Part shown: positions 24,176 to 36,855 of the stretch, piece by piece
Position numbering within the stretch: the stretch's first letter is position 1
Layout: every line of letters begins with the position of its first letter
NCBI GenBank assembly: GCA_963277665.1
Contig: OY728133.1
Span: forward strand, 389,931,962 to 389,995,961
Source of the DNA: Viscum album
Lineage: Eukaryota; Streptophyta; Magnoliopsida; Santalales; Viscaceae
Length of the DNA stretch: 64,000 nucleotides
Direction of reading: 5' to 3'
The notes under the pieces: generated by a model
Told to the model about the DNA's origin: nothing
What the model saw: the letters and a program-made list of their open reading frames with translations, nothing else
Databases searched by the model: none
Program-made: the position numbers and the translations under genes

Positions 24176-26060
24176 ATAATTTCAAATTTAACAGTTAGGT
24201 TATAATGTGATACTATATTTTATTTTATTTAAACATAGTGTTTTTTATCAGATGTTATCAAAAAAATTAAATTTTTTTGTAAAGAAATGTGTCAACAAAA
24301 TATTTGGGTGTCATAAAGAATCATGCATGGAAATTCTTCAAGAGAATGAGATGATGTTTTGGGTGTGGAAAAGAAGTACAAGGATAAATTATTTACCAAG
24401 TAAAAAACCAATGTTTCAGTTAATACAATGGATCAGAATAATGGTTTCTCTATTGTATCATCAATGTTTGAATGATTTAAACGTTGAAAGTATGGGAATT
24501 ATCTAAATATATTTCCAAATTAGAATGTTCAAGAATATGATGAGAAAGGATGTATTATTAAAGGTTTTTCTGTTAATAATAAATAGACTGTAAATAAAAT
24601 ATTAAAGTATGTAAGTATTAAGCAATAATATTATGAATCCTATTAAAGGGTTTTAGAAGGAAGTGGAATGATTGAAGTGTTAAGGTATTTGTAATGAAGA
24701 ACTATGTTTTTAGAAGTATTTTTTTCAATTTTATTTTAGCTATAAGAATCCTGAAACATCTAATCATTATTGTGTACTATTTTTTCATTAAGGATTTCGA
24801 TAAAAATGTTGAATTATACAAATGACCTAGAAAAGTGATTTAGTGGTAATGTGATATATTTGGGAGAAAAAATGATTAAGGGAAAGATAAACCTTGATAT
24901 CTATTTAATGTTGAGTTAATAATGATTAGTTGTGATAAATATAAGAATGAAATTGATTATTTAAAAGGGATATTATTGGTAACCCTGGATTCTTTTAGTA
25001 ATTTTATGAAAAAGTTATTTAGGTCATATTTTCTGAATTTTATTGAATTTACAGATTTATGGAATATAATAAATTGTCTACAATTTTATTTAAGGAATAA
25101 CGAAAATTTTAATATGTTTTAATTTTAGTTCTATGTTTATTCATATTATTATTTTATTTTAGGAGAATATATGATCATGGTATTGACATGTTTTGTATGT
25201 GACATTATGAGTTGCTTCTTGTTTTATTGGGATAAATGTTAAAATTGTTCTTATATATATATGCCTGTGTGTGTGTGATAAAATATTTTAGATTTATTTG
25301 TTATTAATAAGGTCACAGATTTTTTAAAATATTCCTAGGATCAATTATATATGGAATGAATTATGTTGAACATTGGGTATTAATATTGAGATTTTATAGA
25401 TTAATCTATTATATATATCCATATGAGAATACTTATGTTAACCATTTTTTTAAATATTTAGATAAATAAGGAATAAATTTTAATTCTTTTATGGATATTA
25501 TTATCCATGAAATGTTAATTATATCTCTTCATATATGAAAAATTCTTCTTGAATATCCATTTCATATAGTAAGAGATGAGATTGATATGGAATTGATCGA
25601 AGTGAATCAAAAGGAGAGAATTGTGATTATGAAATATAAATATGTCAATTAATTATATTTTTTCATGTCCTCTATATTCATAGTAAAATAAACTTTCAAC
25701 TTTAGGAAATGTATCTTGAAATTAAAATTTTAAACTTTAGATTCATTTTTAACGAATTTATGGTCTTTTCAACCTTCACTAATTTTTTGTTTTCGTGTCA
25801 TTAATTTTCTCATGACCATGTTCTTTATCATTATCTACTAGTCCATAGAAATTATTTTTATCCTCTATGTCTATATTTTCAGTTGAAACAAATTTTATCC
25901 TTTTATAGGAACCTGATTATGTCGTTTTTAGTTAAAATATATGTTTTAAACTTCCCCTTTTCAATGGAAGTATTATTATCCCTATATATAATGTCAGTTT
26001 TCAATAATGGTGTTTTCAAATATTAAAAATTGGATGAAGAAGATAAAATTTTTACGGTGA
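24176..26060 (+). pseudogene. 3' interior of a Ty1/copia element (RNase H end)
   Basis: Resembles 43,930-45,767 over the last kilobase: gagaattgtgattatg (25,614) pairs with gagattgtacatgtg (45,301), followed by shared atagtaaaataa and taggaaatgta. Around 25,530-25,640 the translation EYPFHIVRDEIDMELIEVNQ matches the copia RNase H end (HI-FHFVRD-I---I-L--V), after which ADIFTK would be expected. A 99-codon open stretch at 24,207-24,506 and a 66-codon one at 24,922-25,122 have no recognisable domain. The SIRE element inserted next to or into this copy. Confidence 0.65.
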
Positions 26061-26695
26061 AATTTATTAAAGGTCTCATGATTGGCATCCAAGAGACCTA
26101 GGTTCAAAACCAGGTGGAGGTGAATTTCCAAGTTACTATAGTAGTATTGTAGCAGCACTATTGCAGTTACTATTCAGTACTATAGCTGTAGGAACTATTC
26201 ACGCGATTTGGGCCTTCGGGCCACCAGTTTGGGCCTACGGGTCTCAAGGGCCTTCGGGTCACCAAGGCCTTTAAGCCTAAGGGCCTTCGGGACACATAGA
26301 CCATGGAGTCGCCCAGAGCACACAGAACATGCCCTATAAGAGAATCAGAGAAACTAGAGTAGCAGCCACTATAAGCAGAGCTAACCAGATTGGAAAAATA
26401 AGAGGGTATGACAGCCGCCATCAGGACTAGGCACCGTGCATCTTTGTACGGGGCAATGCTAGCCGATCATTAATGAAAGGTGGAGATCTAGGTGATCAAT
26501 GACACAGAAGTTGGGGAGGGGAAGTTCAAGTGGGCTGGGACTATGTGTCATGTATTGGGCATGGTATGCCTCTTGGCCTTCAGTTCATGTATTTCGGGTT
26601 AGTTAGGCCTTGTTCCTTGGGCATATGGGTCATGTACTGGTTCACCTTCAACCCTTAAAAGGGGGATCATCCATAATAAAATACAAAAGAAGGCA
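26060..26695. other. GC-richer insert with tRNA-like head and gggccttcggg repeats
   Basis: GC content rises sharply here. The start holds tctcatgattgg followed 23 bases later by ggttcaaaacc, similar to A and B boxes of a tRNA-derived promoter; the acceptor stem does not pair, so this is not a tRNA gene. From 26,205 to 26,290 gggccttcgggycac recurs four times with small changes, and 26,130-26,190 is rich in actatagtag-like text. The insert lies where the PPT of the neighbouring copia interior should be (host phrase ggtgaaatttattaaagg just before). Near its right end, cttaaaaggggg (26,654) could be that PPT displaced. It may be a SINE plus another small element, or a short solo LTR; not resolved. 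Confidence 0.4.
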
Positions 26696-26699
26696 TTCA

Positions 26700-29600
26700 G
26701 GTCATTTAGGCATCATTATATAAACATGATCATTATAACATATTCATTAAAATTTATGGTATGAATAGGAATAACCCAATTATAAAAATATGATTATAGT
26801 ATTTATACAATTCAAATAAATTTGTTAATTTCTAATAAATTGGAACATTATTTTTTAGTATAATAATTTTAGGATTTTAAAATAGGTTTTATTAAAAATG
26901 GGTTTTATAGAACTTTTGCATGAATATTAAAATTAATTTATATAATATTGAAAATTTTCACTTTAAAAAAGGTTATAATTTTTGGATTCATCTTATTAAA
27001 ATTAACATAGGAAAATTTTTTGGGATTTTTCAAAAAGTTTTATTTTGCAGTGGATAGTAAAAAATATCGATTTTTGTAAAATTTTAATTTATTTCCATAA
27101 AATAAAGTAATTTAAAAGTAAAATTATTTTTCATATACTTTGAAATTAAAATAAACCCATTTTAATAATGATAATAAATATAATTATATAGTAATCAACA
27201 TTATATTTTATTTTGGTATAAGTTTACTTTTATTCTTAAAAATAAGTTTATCAAAAATATGTTTTTAAATACATAAAGGTTTCACAATTTAATTAATTAA
27301 TATAATCCCGAAAGAAGAAATATTTAGATGAAATATGTTATATATATATATGAATTGAAATTCATATACTGATTTTTACTAGTCACAGTGTTATTGTAAG
27401 ATCATCATTTTCTTGAAAATTGTATTTTCTGGAAAAACTGTTTTTATCACATTTTTAGGTTTATTTTAAAATTAATTTATAAAACATGTATAAAATTAGT
27501 TTGATGAAATTTAATCCATATTTTGAATTAGGAAGTTCAAAATTTGTAAAATCTTCCCTTCTTTATTTGTAGAATTATGAATAGTATTTGTGGTAAAAAT
27601 TATCATATCGGTAAAGGGTAAAGTTGGGTAAACTATGGTTTAAACTATGGGATAAGACTTCAAAATTACCCTAACAGTTGAATTTATCCTATTGTATTTG
27701 TGGTGTTGAACCAAATTTATTCTTAAGGAGATAAATAATTTATTTTAAAACATTATTTCGAAATTTCAAACCCAATCATGATTTTTGTGAAGATAGGTTA
27801 TACTTAATTCACATTTATAACTATTATTGGGCCTTTAAATTTAATGTAAAGGTTAGAAGATTAAATTTTATTTTTTATTTCTATAAAATCATAAAGAAAT
27901 TTCTTATATATAATTTAACAAAAAAATCATTTTAACCAATTTATTAATTTATTTCAACATAAAAATATATTTAATTTTAAATTTTCTATTTTCCAAAACA
28001 AAATTGACCTTACTTTTGTGTTATAATTTTAAATGTAATTTATTCCACTTATATAAATTAAATCTTGTAAAATGTATTTGAAATTTTTAATAAGCACACT
28101 AAAAATTAGTTAAAAGTCCCCTTTTATTTTTGTGGATATAACTAATTTATCATGGTAAAATGTTATGTTGTCATGATTAATGTAAAAATGGGTTTTATGT
28201 GTTTTAACTAGAAGATGATAAATAAAATGTATCTAAAACATGTCCAAATTTGATTAGATGAGTTTATTTAGATTATATCACATCTTATATTGGAATTTTG
28301 GGTTCCTTGGTTAATCTTTACCGGATTATGATATATATATTATTTAAAAAATTTCGTAATTCCAATTGTTTCATTTAACTCCCCAATAAAAGTTTTCCAC
28401 CTATTATCTCTTCTAAAAAATTCATGATCCTTATAGATCAACAAATGTCTATAATAATACACTATTATCTTACTTCCACACATCATAGATCATTTTTTCT
28501 TTAAAAAATACCATATTTTCATGTATTAAGGTGTAATATAAAATATGATTCTTGACAAAGAGGATGTTATAGGGATTTTAAAGCAAGTTGAAGTTAAGGT
28601 AAGGTATTTTTATCTCACTTTTATTTCTATGAGAAACAATCCATATTCACCACTATTTTCTTCTATGTTGTGTACGTAATACCCATTAATGTAGTCTTAT
28701 AATGTTTCACATGAATATTACATTGATTTATATTTCCATATAAGATTACACCTTTCACGAGGTTTGGATTCAAAAGTTACAAAAGGGGTAAGGGATTTAT
28801 GTTTCAATATCATTTTAATCAAGATTGTTTTTATTGAATTTTCATTGAGGGAAATAATATAATATATTATGATAAAAAAAATTATTTTGTTCTCTCCTGT
28901 TATCTATGTAATTATCAATTAATAGTTCCATTTTCCTATCACTGTCACTTAAAATGATAGGGAATATGATTTTAACAAAAAATATACATTATTTCATCTT
29001 TGGATTGAAATATTTTTCTTCAATGTCCATGTTTTATTAAAAAAAATTAATATTTTTTTTAATGTTGTCATATTATTTTTTAAATTCATTTTTACTAATT
29101 TTTTCCTTTTCAAAAAATTCTTAAGTGGATTATTTTTATCTTTTTACGAATATGGTACTTTATGAATTTTGACCAAAAAATATTGAAGGGATCTTTGTTT
29201 TATTATAAATAGAATGAACTAATTATACCTATATCAAGACTAATAAATTATTTAAACATTTACTCAAAAGTTTCTATGGTTCTTTTGAAACAATTTTTTT
29301 ATGTTAATATTTGATAAAATTTTAATATTCTAAATAAGTTATTTCAAAATGAAAAGTGTATTTTACACAAGAATAATTTCAAGTGTTCTTTTAAAGGAAT
29401 TTTTAATTTAAGATAACATCATTTGATGTTAGATATGATTTAATATAGATGTGATCCAATTATAACATATTTATTTTCTCTCTGGATGGTTTATGGTTAT
29501 GATGATGACATATTTATGAAAAGCATTTATTTTACATAAGATATACTTCGATGAATTTTTAAAATATTCATGAAACCTGTTTCTTTTCCTTGGGTTATTA

Positions 29601-30395
29601 TATATAATGAATGTTTTAGGATATTATGGAACACATATAAATGGATTATTATTATGTTATGGGTGGTTCAAAAATTATATCTCCTTCCAATTCATTGGGT
29701 AAATAGGGAATATATCATGAGATAATAAAGACTTGAATGGTTAGTAAACTCAGTACAATAAGGTTCTATATAAACTATGATAGTTTTGGGGGTGATCCAT
29801 GACTTAGTTTATGATTTAATGGGGAGTGAACCCAATCCACTATGATAGTATTAGTAGTGATAAATGACAAAGTAAATGGGTTCGGATGCATTTGTGTATT
29901 CCCCAAACTTATTTATTATGACAATTTTATGACCTCCTAAATTATGTTCTAATTCTTTTATGATTCATATCATATGAACTGTGAATATGTATTTCAGGAT
30001 TAAATATTATGATATATGATATGATGGGTATGGATTTTCAAATGTTATGATCAAGTTCTCATATCATTATGTTCATGTTTTGTTTAAGTGATCATTGATA
30101 TCTCCACTGTTTTGCATTACTATTCATCTGAGAGAACCCTTTCTTATGTTTCCTTCACATGGGTTATGAATAATGGTTTTAAGTAGGGTATATAAATGAA
30201 AGTTACTATGTGGTAAGACATTTAAGTTATATGTATTATATATTTCATGAAATAAGAATATTGTGTGTCTAGTATCAAAATAAACTAAACCTGTATGGTC
30301 CTCAGGTGTGTATTTTTAAAATATATTTAATATTAATTTATTAAGATATATTATATACTTGAAAAAATAATGGGTCAATAAAATATAATCTAAGA
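26700..30395 (+). repeat. Degenerate long copia-type LTR, copy 1
   Basis: Related in the same orientation to 39,170-43,918. Matches include 28,590-28,640 with 41,655-41,700 (cacttttatttct-tga), 29,572-29,600 with 42,893-42,915 (catgaaacct-t-tcttttcc), 29,688-29,720 with 43,076-43,110 (aattcattgggtaa...catgag), and the end 30,305-30,330 with 43,845-43,875 (gtatttttraaatrt-y-ttaatatt). It lacks the TATA region and the tandem arrays of copy 2. The start is not defined; the end is placed before ataatctaag, a possible wreck of a PBS. Confidence 0.6.
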
Positions 30396-33300
30396 AATCT
30401 ATTACTAGTATTATTTCAAATACATTCATGTCCAAAACAAAAAAGTCCCAAACAAACTGGCCTCCATCAATTGTTATATAAAAGGATATGCATTTAAATC
30501 CATTAAACTCTCAATACTTGAGATGTGTCCATATACTCATCAATTGTGAAATAATTTTGATATGAAAATCTATTTTTTCAACATAACATGAAGTAATAAA
30601 AGAGTGGGATTCACCTGTCTCAAAAAAATCATAGGAGTTGAGTTAAAAATAATGGAACCTTGTACAATTTAAGGACCTGATTAATACTATATGATAATCT
30701 ATTAAGAACTATATATTTTCCCAATCCCCTATTCCTTGTTTCTCTACCTTAGATTCATTGTCTGGGTAGTTTGGGAGTACTTGGAATCACCCAGGTTTGT
30801 ATTGTTTTGAGGATGAGAAGAGTTTTGACCTAGTCTTCCAATTGAGGCACAAGATATCTGTGACACATGAGGTGTATTTATAGAAATTGAAATTATATAT
30901 TTACTATAATAATGATGAATATGTTACATCTGAATCCAGTTGTGACATTCTTTGGTTGGTTTCATGTAATCATACTTCATATGATCTAATGAACCACATT
31001 GGAAACAATTAGTCCTACTACCAGTGCATGTTAGAAAGTTATAAAATCTAGTTATTTGATTTTATGAGGCTATAAACCTTTTAATTGGGTATTCATATTC
31101 CACTTATTGCCAACATTAGAGTTCCCACATGTTCTAATATATATAAACATACTTCCCTAGTATGATTACTATTATTATCCCTTACATACATTAAAATAAA
31201 TGTATTATTGTTGTCTAGACTCAAATATGTATTTCTTTAAGGGTGAACTAGTAGATATTTATGGAGAAAAATGAACCAAATTAATAAACCTCAATAAATA
31301 TTCCATCATTGATAGATTTCATTTCATTAGTCTAGATAATTTTTTAAATACTAGATATCGAGAATGCGTGTGAGTAGAATTATTTTTTCAATAATTATTC
31401 AAATCCAACGCACATTAGGGCTTGGTTGAATTTATATTGGATAGGTAAATCCCAAAATTTTAAAGAAATATCCTACATTGTGTACACTGATAAGTTTACC
31501 TTTATATTAGCCAAGGATTCAAGGAAATCAATGATCTTATTTACTCTATAAAGCTACAATTATTTCCCTAGTGGCTTTTATGAGAATATTTTTGTAGTTT
31601 TTATAATGGGTGTGTTTACTCATCTACAATATATATACTTTCATGAAAATGTATAAATTTTTTTACATAATATAATAAAGAGTTATATTTCATATTTTTC
31701 TAAAATTTACTCTTGATTTAGTTTTCTAGAGTTAGAGTTTGGAAGTTCTTATGTCCTTGTAGTCATGAGAGGATTCAACTTAGTTCTTGAGTCATGATTT
31801 ACATTAGTGTATTGTTGTTAATATTAATTACATACATATTTAATCTAATGCTTTTGTTTTGTTGGTATTTCATTTGGAATATAAAATTTATACTTCATGC
31901 ATCATATTTTTGGGTTTTGTTGTGTTTATTTTCTATTGAAATATTATTGTTAATTGGAAAGGGAAAATCCCCCCCCCCCCAACATGTTGTGGGGAAATTG
32001 TTTTTCTTTACCATTGTTTGTTATATTGGAGATGTCACCAAAAAATAGTAGAACTTGGATTTTTTCTAAGTCAACTGTTTGGGTAGGGATGTTACTGGTT
32101 GAGTTAATGGTGATGTGATATATTTATAATTTCATGGGGTTAGTGTTATTTCATCTAAATATGGTGGTAAATGATGTTCTTAAAACTAATTTCATTGATA
32201 GAGGTCTTCACCTAGTCCTCATATTAATTATATTGAAGTATGACCTAGTATAAAAAAAGGATGTGATTGAAAAGGAAATTTTTATATGAATTTGTATAGT
32301 TTATGAAACTTTTAATGGGTGGTTCTTAGATTACACTTAGTCAGGATGATGAGGGATAGTCTTCATAGATCCTTAGTGATTCCTTTAAGAAGAAGAGATC
32401 TCTTGTGTGTTTCTAATGTGGAAAACATGAATATTATGAGTTGATTTTTTAATAATAAGGGTAGTCTCATATATAGATGGTACTCAATTAACTATATATT
32501 TTGGGATTTATATATAATGATTATAGATAAGTTTTATCTATTGAGGTTATTATCTATTTATGTATTCTCAAGGTTGTCCCCCATTCCTATTTTGTAGAGT
32601 GTGAATTATTTTTGGTTGTGTTCATTCCTTGTAGATTTGTTATACCTATTGAGGTTTATATATGTTTTCATTAATGGGATAAGATATGTATTTTTATGAA
32701 TTACTAATGGTAAGAAAAGGAAACATTCTTCGGTAACTGGGATGAATTCTATATTCATTTATATTTTTCTCTAGCTATTGACCCTAATATATATTATTTC
32801 TTATTTCAGTTTTTTTCAGGTTCTCCATGGATCGGTGTTCAACTAGTGAGGGTCCTATTTTATTTTAACCTTTTTATTTAATTACTTGAGGTTAGATCCG
32901 ATATTATTTTATGTTCAGTCATGTGTCAAATTGATTTATCTAATCTATTCATATTTTTTGGGATGTAAATGCATTGTTTAACCTTGATTATGTTCTTTTA
33001 GGTATTCATTTGGAATGTTCTTCCTTTATAGAATTATAAAGCAGTTTATTAAATGGGTTTCCGTTATTGGTAGAGAATTATTGATTCCCTTTATTACCAA
33101 AGAAATTGTTTTTCATTTATGACATCCTTATCATAAGAGGTGTTTATATTTTATATCTCTATTATAAATGAATTTAAAATGGTGGAGAGATCTATTATAG
33201 GATTCCATAATTTTCGAGCATCATTTTTCTGGAATTTGGTTATGATTACTCTTGGATATATAAACTGATATTTTAGGATCAGTTGTAAAATATTGATTTT

Positions 33301-35639
33301 GATTAAATATAAGAGATGCTAATTTCTAAAATTTATCCCCTCTCTTTTTTTTCTTCCCTCATATGGGTTCAACAGATGATGTATTTTAGTGACTAACTAT
33401 TTAGTTTTTAATGGTTGGAGAGATAATAATGGGAATATCCTTGAGGTGGAAGGACAATTTCAACCAGATTGATGGTGGGGGTTTTATTGGGTATGTACTT
33501 TTCTACAGATCCCACTAGCATGATTTTGGGGATCCACAAACCAGATGATAGATGAGGAAAAATTCTCAACATTATTCTTGGCCCATTGGATGGTTGATGC
33601 ACCTAGTATGAGGGGTTCATTAAATTCACCCTATGGGTTATAATTACATGTGTTATTCAACATTTTTAATACCAAAATAAAAACCCCTTTGGCATATTCT
33701 GAATTTAAAACTCTCCTTTTATCTCAAAATATATCCCATTCAACTTCTTTTGATCCATCAAACTCGGACTTGTCCAGTTTCATTTAAATGGTGATTTTTT
33801 CTTAGACCTATGTTAATTTTATTTTATTCTTTATGTGATGAGAATATATCTATGTGGATATATGTTTTACTAGATGTTAAAATGGTGAATTTATATATTC
33901 ATCATAGATCAGTACTCTATCTATAAATTTGATATTTTTTCTTAGTCAAATCGTGACATGCCATCAACAGAAAGCTTTCAATGGATAAGTCTTTTTGAAT
34001 TAACCTCCTAGACATCATATCAATAACATATTAATGATGGATACTTAATCCATTTAATATTCCTTGATATATTTTTAGAGGTTTGTATTTCCTAAATATT
34101 ACACCCTTTAACGAGTCTATAATTCTCAATAACGAAGATTTTTCTAGGTAAGTCTTTCTAGAATGATAATATTGAGATTTTATTCTACATAATTCTCATC
34201 TTCAAACTTTTTTTTGATGTATAGATGATTGAATTATTATTTTGAGATATAATTGAGGCTCTTTTTTACAATTGACACCGAATTTATGATTTTCTTCTTT
34301 GATCAATAAAAGCTCTAGGAAATTTCCATTCCTTTCTTCGACATTCCTTAGATTTATTTTTATGGAAAGAATCCTTAAGGTATGTAATTATAGAACAACA
34401 TTAATGAAATGGATTTATGTTGAGTCACCATTATAAAATTATTTATTAATATACTAAAACCCATGTTAAAAATCCTTGATGTTTGATCCATTATCCATGG
34501 ATGCGACACATATTTGGTCATTGATTTCATTAGGAACCATGGTGTTCTTCATCAACAATCCTGATGTAGGAAGTTCCTTTTTTATTTAGGGCTATCATAA
34601 ACACATATTTGAATGGTATCATTAATTTTTATAATGGTTTGTGTTCTTAATTTATGTTGAATAATTGGGCTATGTGTGTGTCCATGAAACCCATATATAA
34701 TCCTTAATTCCCTTAGAAAATTCAATAGTGGAATTTTTCCTTTCTTGATGTTGATTCACATATTGTTATATGATACAACTTTATTTTTTAGGATTCCTTA
34801 CAATTATTTTTCATCACCATCTGTCTTATTAAGTGTTATCTTACCTATTAAAGTTTATTCCTAGTGTATGTAATTGGTGTACCATTGTGACATGTTTTCC
34901 ATTATAGGGGGATCATGCACAACATGCGATGATGATGAAGATGGACCCAAACACGGGGTTGGTGAATGATAGCCTTGTGTTAAAGTGGGATCTCAATGAC
35001 TTGAAGATAATAAGAAACATTCTAGAACATGGTTCTTAGATGATACTAAGTTTAATGAGTAGTTTGATCCCTTGAGGATATATAGATACATGTATCTAGA
35101 CTTGTGGCTACTTTTTGATCATTTTGAATTACCTTTGATATTTTTATATCATAGTGCTGAAGTAGGTATGTCTTGGGGTTTTTTGTGGACTTTTTAGTGT
35201 ACATCCACCCATTATTGGATTTTTTGTTTTTTATTCTCTCTTTCACATTATTTTTTATCATGAAATATACCAATTATACTTTCATGAAATTGTTAATGAT
35301 GCATTGATGGAGTCATTCTTGGGTTTATTACTCACAACCTATAAGATAATTTCGACGTTCATGAAGACTTTATGTATAGGGATATGGTAAAGATTAAGGG
35401 GTCATTGGTAGATGGTTGATCTAGGGAGCATAGATCTAGGAGTGTTAATAGGATATACTCTAAAGGATTACCATTGTTTTATTTATTTACTACCTTTCAC
35501 ACATTTATTTCTAGTTTTTCTAACCACATTGGGAGCGCACTTATTATTTTATTGAAATGTATTCCATATGGTATATTTATTTTTTTATGTTTCTATGAGT
35601 TGTTACATTTATTTATTATTTTTGAAAGGAAATATTTTC
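30396..35639 (+). other. Unrecognised retroelement interior
   Basis: Five kilobases of decayed sequence between LTR-like blocks. The only motif I can point to is near 32,398-32,440, where one frame reads LVCF*CGKHEYYE, like a CCHC zinc knuckle (CFxCGKxGHxxxxC) with a small deletion. This would be a gag end. An 84-codon open stretch (31,794-32,048) is hydrophobic and crosses a poly-C run, so I do not accept it as a gene. No RT or integrase box was found. Confidence 0.35.
31969..31980. repeat. Poly-C tract
   Basis: Twelve C in a row inside AT-rich sequence; a slippage-prone mononucleotide run. Confidence 0.9.
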
Positions 35640-35785
35640 AATTTTCAGTAAGCCCCACTGATGGACTTAGACCCTTTCTAAAATTTAGAAGCCTCTTACG
35701 TATGGGGCGGCCCGTATGTTGTCATGTGACACTCAGGTTCAAACCCAGTGGTTCATCTCAGGGTCTTACATCAGTTCTATGAATT
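35640..35785 (+). mobile_element. Possible tRNA-derived SINE fragment
   Basis: A GC-richer patch in AT-rich surroundings containing ggttcaaaccc (about 35,736), a near-perfect RNA polymerase III B box. About 35 bases upstream is tatggggcggcccgt, a possible but weak A box. The phrases agccccactgatgg and ctcttacgtatgggg are typical in style of plant SINE heads. No clear poly-A tail or target duplication was found, so this is tentative. Confidence 0.35.
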
Positions 35786-36842
35786 TGGAGGAATTGTTTT
35801 TCTGGTTTAATAATATAATCTCACTAGGACCCTAAATTTTTTCTTGACCCACCCAAATCATATATCCGAATGAAAGTGGGGTTGTAGAGTGGGATTCTAG
35901 TTATTTAAATCTACTAGTAAGTTAAATGGAATAAAAATATTAATCTATGTGATAGAGAATTTATATCCACTCACTTGATTGATTTTATTGGTACCACTAA
36001 AACCATGATTGGATGAATATTTTCATCTTCTTCATTTATATACACTATTTTCAATGACTTTTTAGAGGTAGATGGTTGAATGATGGTTAGATTTCTGAAA
36101 CCACAATATCATCGTTCTATTAAATATTATAGAATTATGAGAAGTTCTTTATTTTTTATGTATTTTTGTTGTAACAATTGTTTCATAGTTATATAGTTTA
36201 TTTTTATATAATTTAATTCCATTGATAAGGGGAATCAGGGAAAGACATATTGTATCTATGAATTATAAGTTGAGGTGAGTCAAGGATCACATTATGCCCT
36301 AAGGGCATCAATGTGCGACAAGTAATCATTTTCCAGTAAATGGTTCACCATGCCTCAAAGAATAATGTAATATTTTCAAATTAGAATCGGGATTTCATTC
36401 CATAACTGGTGTCTTGGAGTCATATTTTTACCATTTACTATATGTAATTGTTCTTAGGTAACTCTTATGCATAGACACCTTATTCTCTAATTGTCCCAAA
36501 ATTATAAATAGTCGAGGAGTAGGAGGTTCAAATTATAGATAAGAATTTTATAATGTTACCATGTTTTGGGTCACTAGGTAAAATATTTCTATTAATATAT
36601 AGCATTTTTCACATTATGAGATTCATCAAAGTATAAATATCATGAGTTGATGAGTAAGGGTCATATTGTGGTGTTAAAGCTTCCATATCAATTCCTTTAT
36701 AAAATTTCATTGTGTATGTTGGTCATGCAATGAATGTGGAGTGACATGTCATCATTTACAGGGGATCAAGATACATGGTTAATCCTATATGAGGTGTCTC
36801 ATGACATAACCAATAGGGTTATATCATTGTGGGTTTTTAGTA
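35786..36842 (+). other. Possible LTR end upstream of a PBS-like site
   Basis: No gene is visible. The sequence leading into the PBS-like site at 36,844 (ending gtgggtttttagta) would be an LTR 3' end if that site is real. An LTR start could not be found by eye. Confidence 0.3.
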
Positions 36843-36843
36843 T

Positions 36844-36855
36844 TGGTACCAAAGC
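36844..36855 (+). promoter_or_regulatory. PBS-like site (initiator Met tRNA)
   Basis: TGGTACCAAAGC preceded by AT resembles TGGTATCAGAGC with two changes, as good a match as the PBS at 5,933. It lies inside the 30.4-39.2 kb block, so that block may be composite. Confidence 0.4.

Noticed and set aside
26060..26140. Candidate tRNA gene
   Set aside because: B-box-like ggttcaaaacc is present, but no acceptor stem or anticodon arm pairs. At best a tRNA-derived SINE head.
31794..32048. 84-codon hydrophobic open frame
   Set aside because: Crosses a 12-base poly-C run and AT-rich low-complexity DNA. Hydrophobicity follows from T-rich codons.
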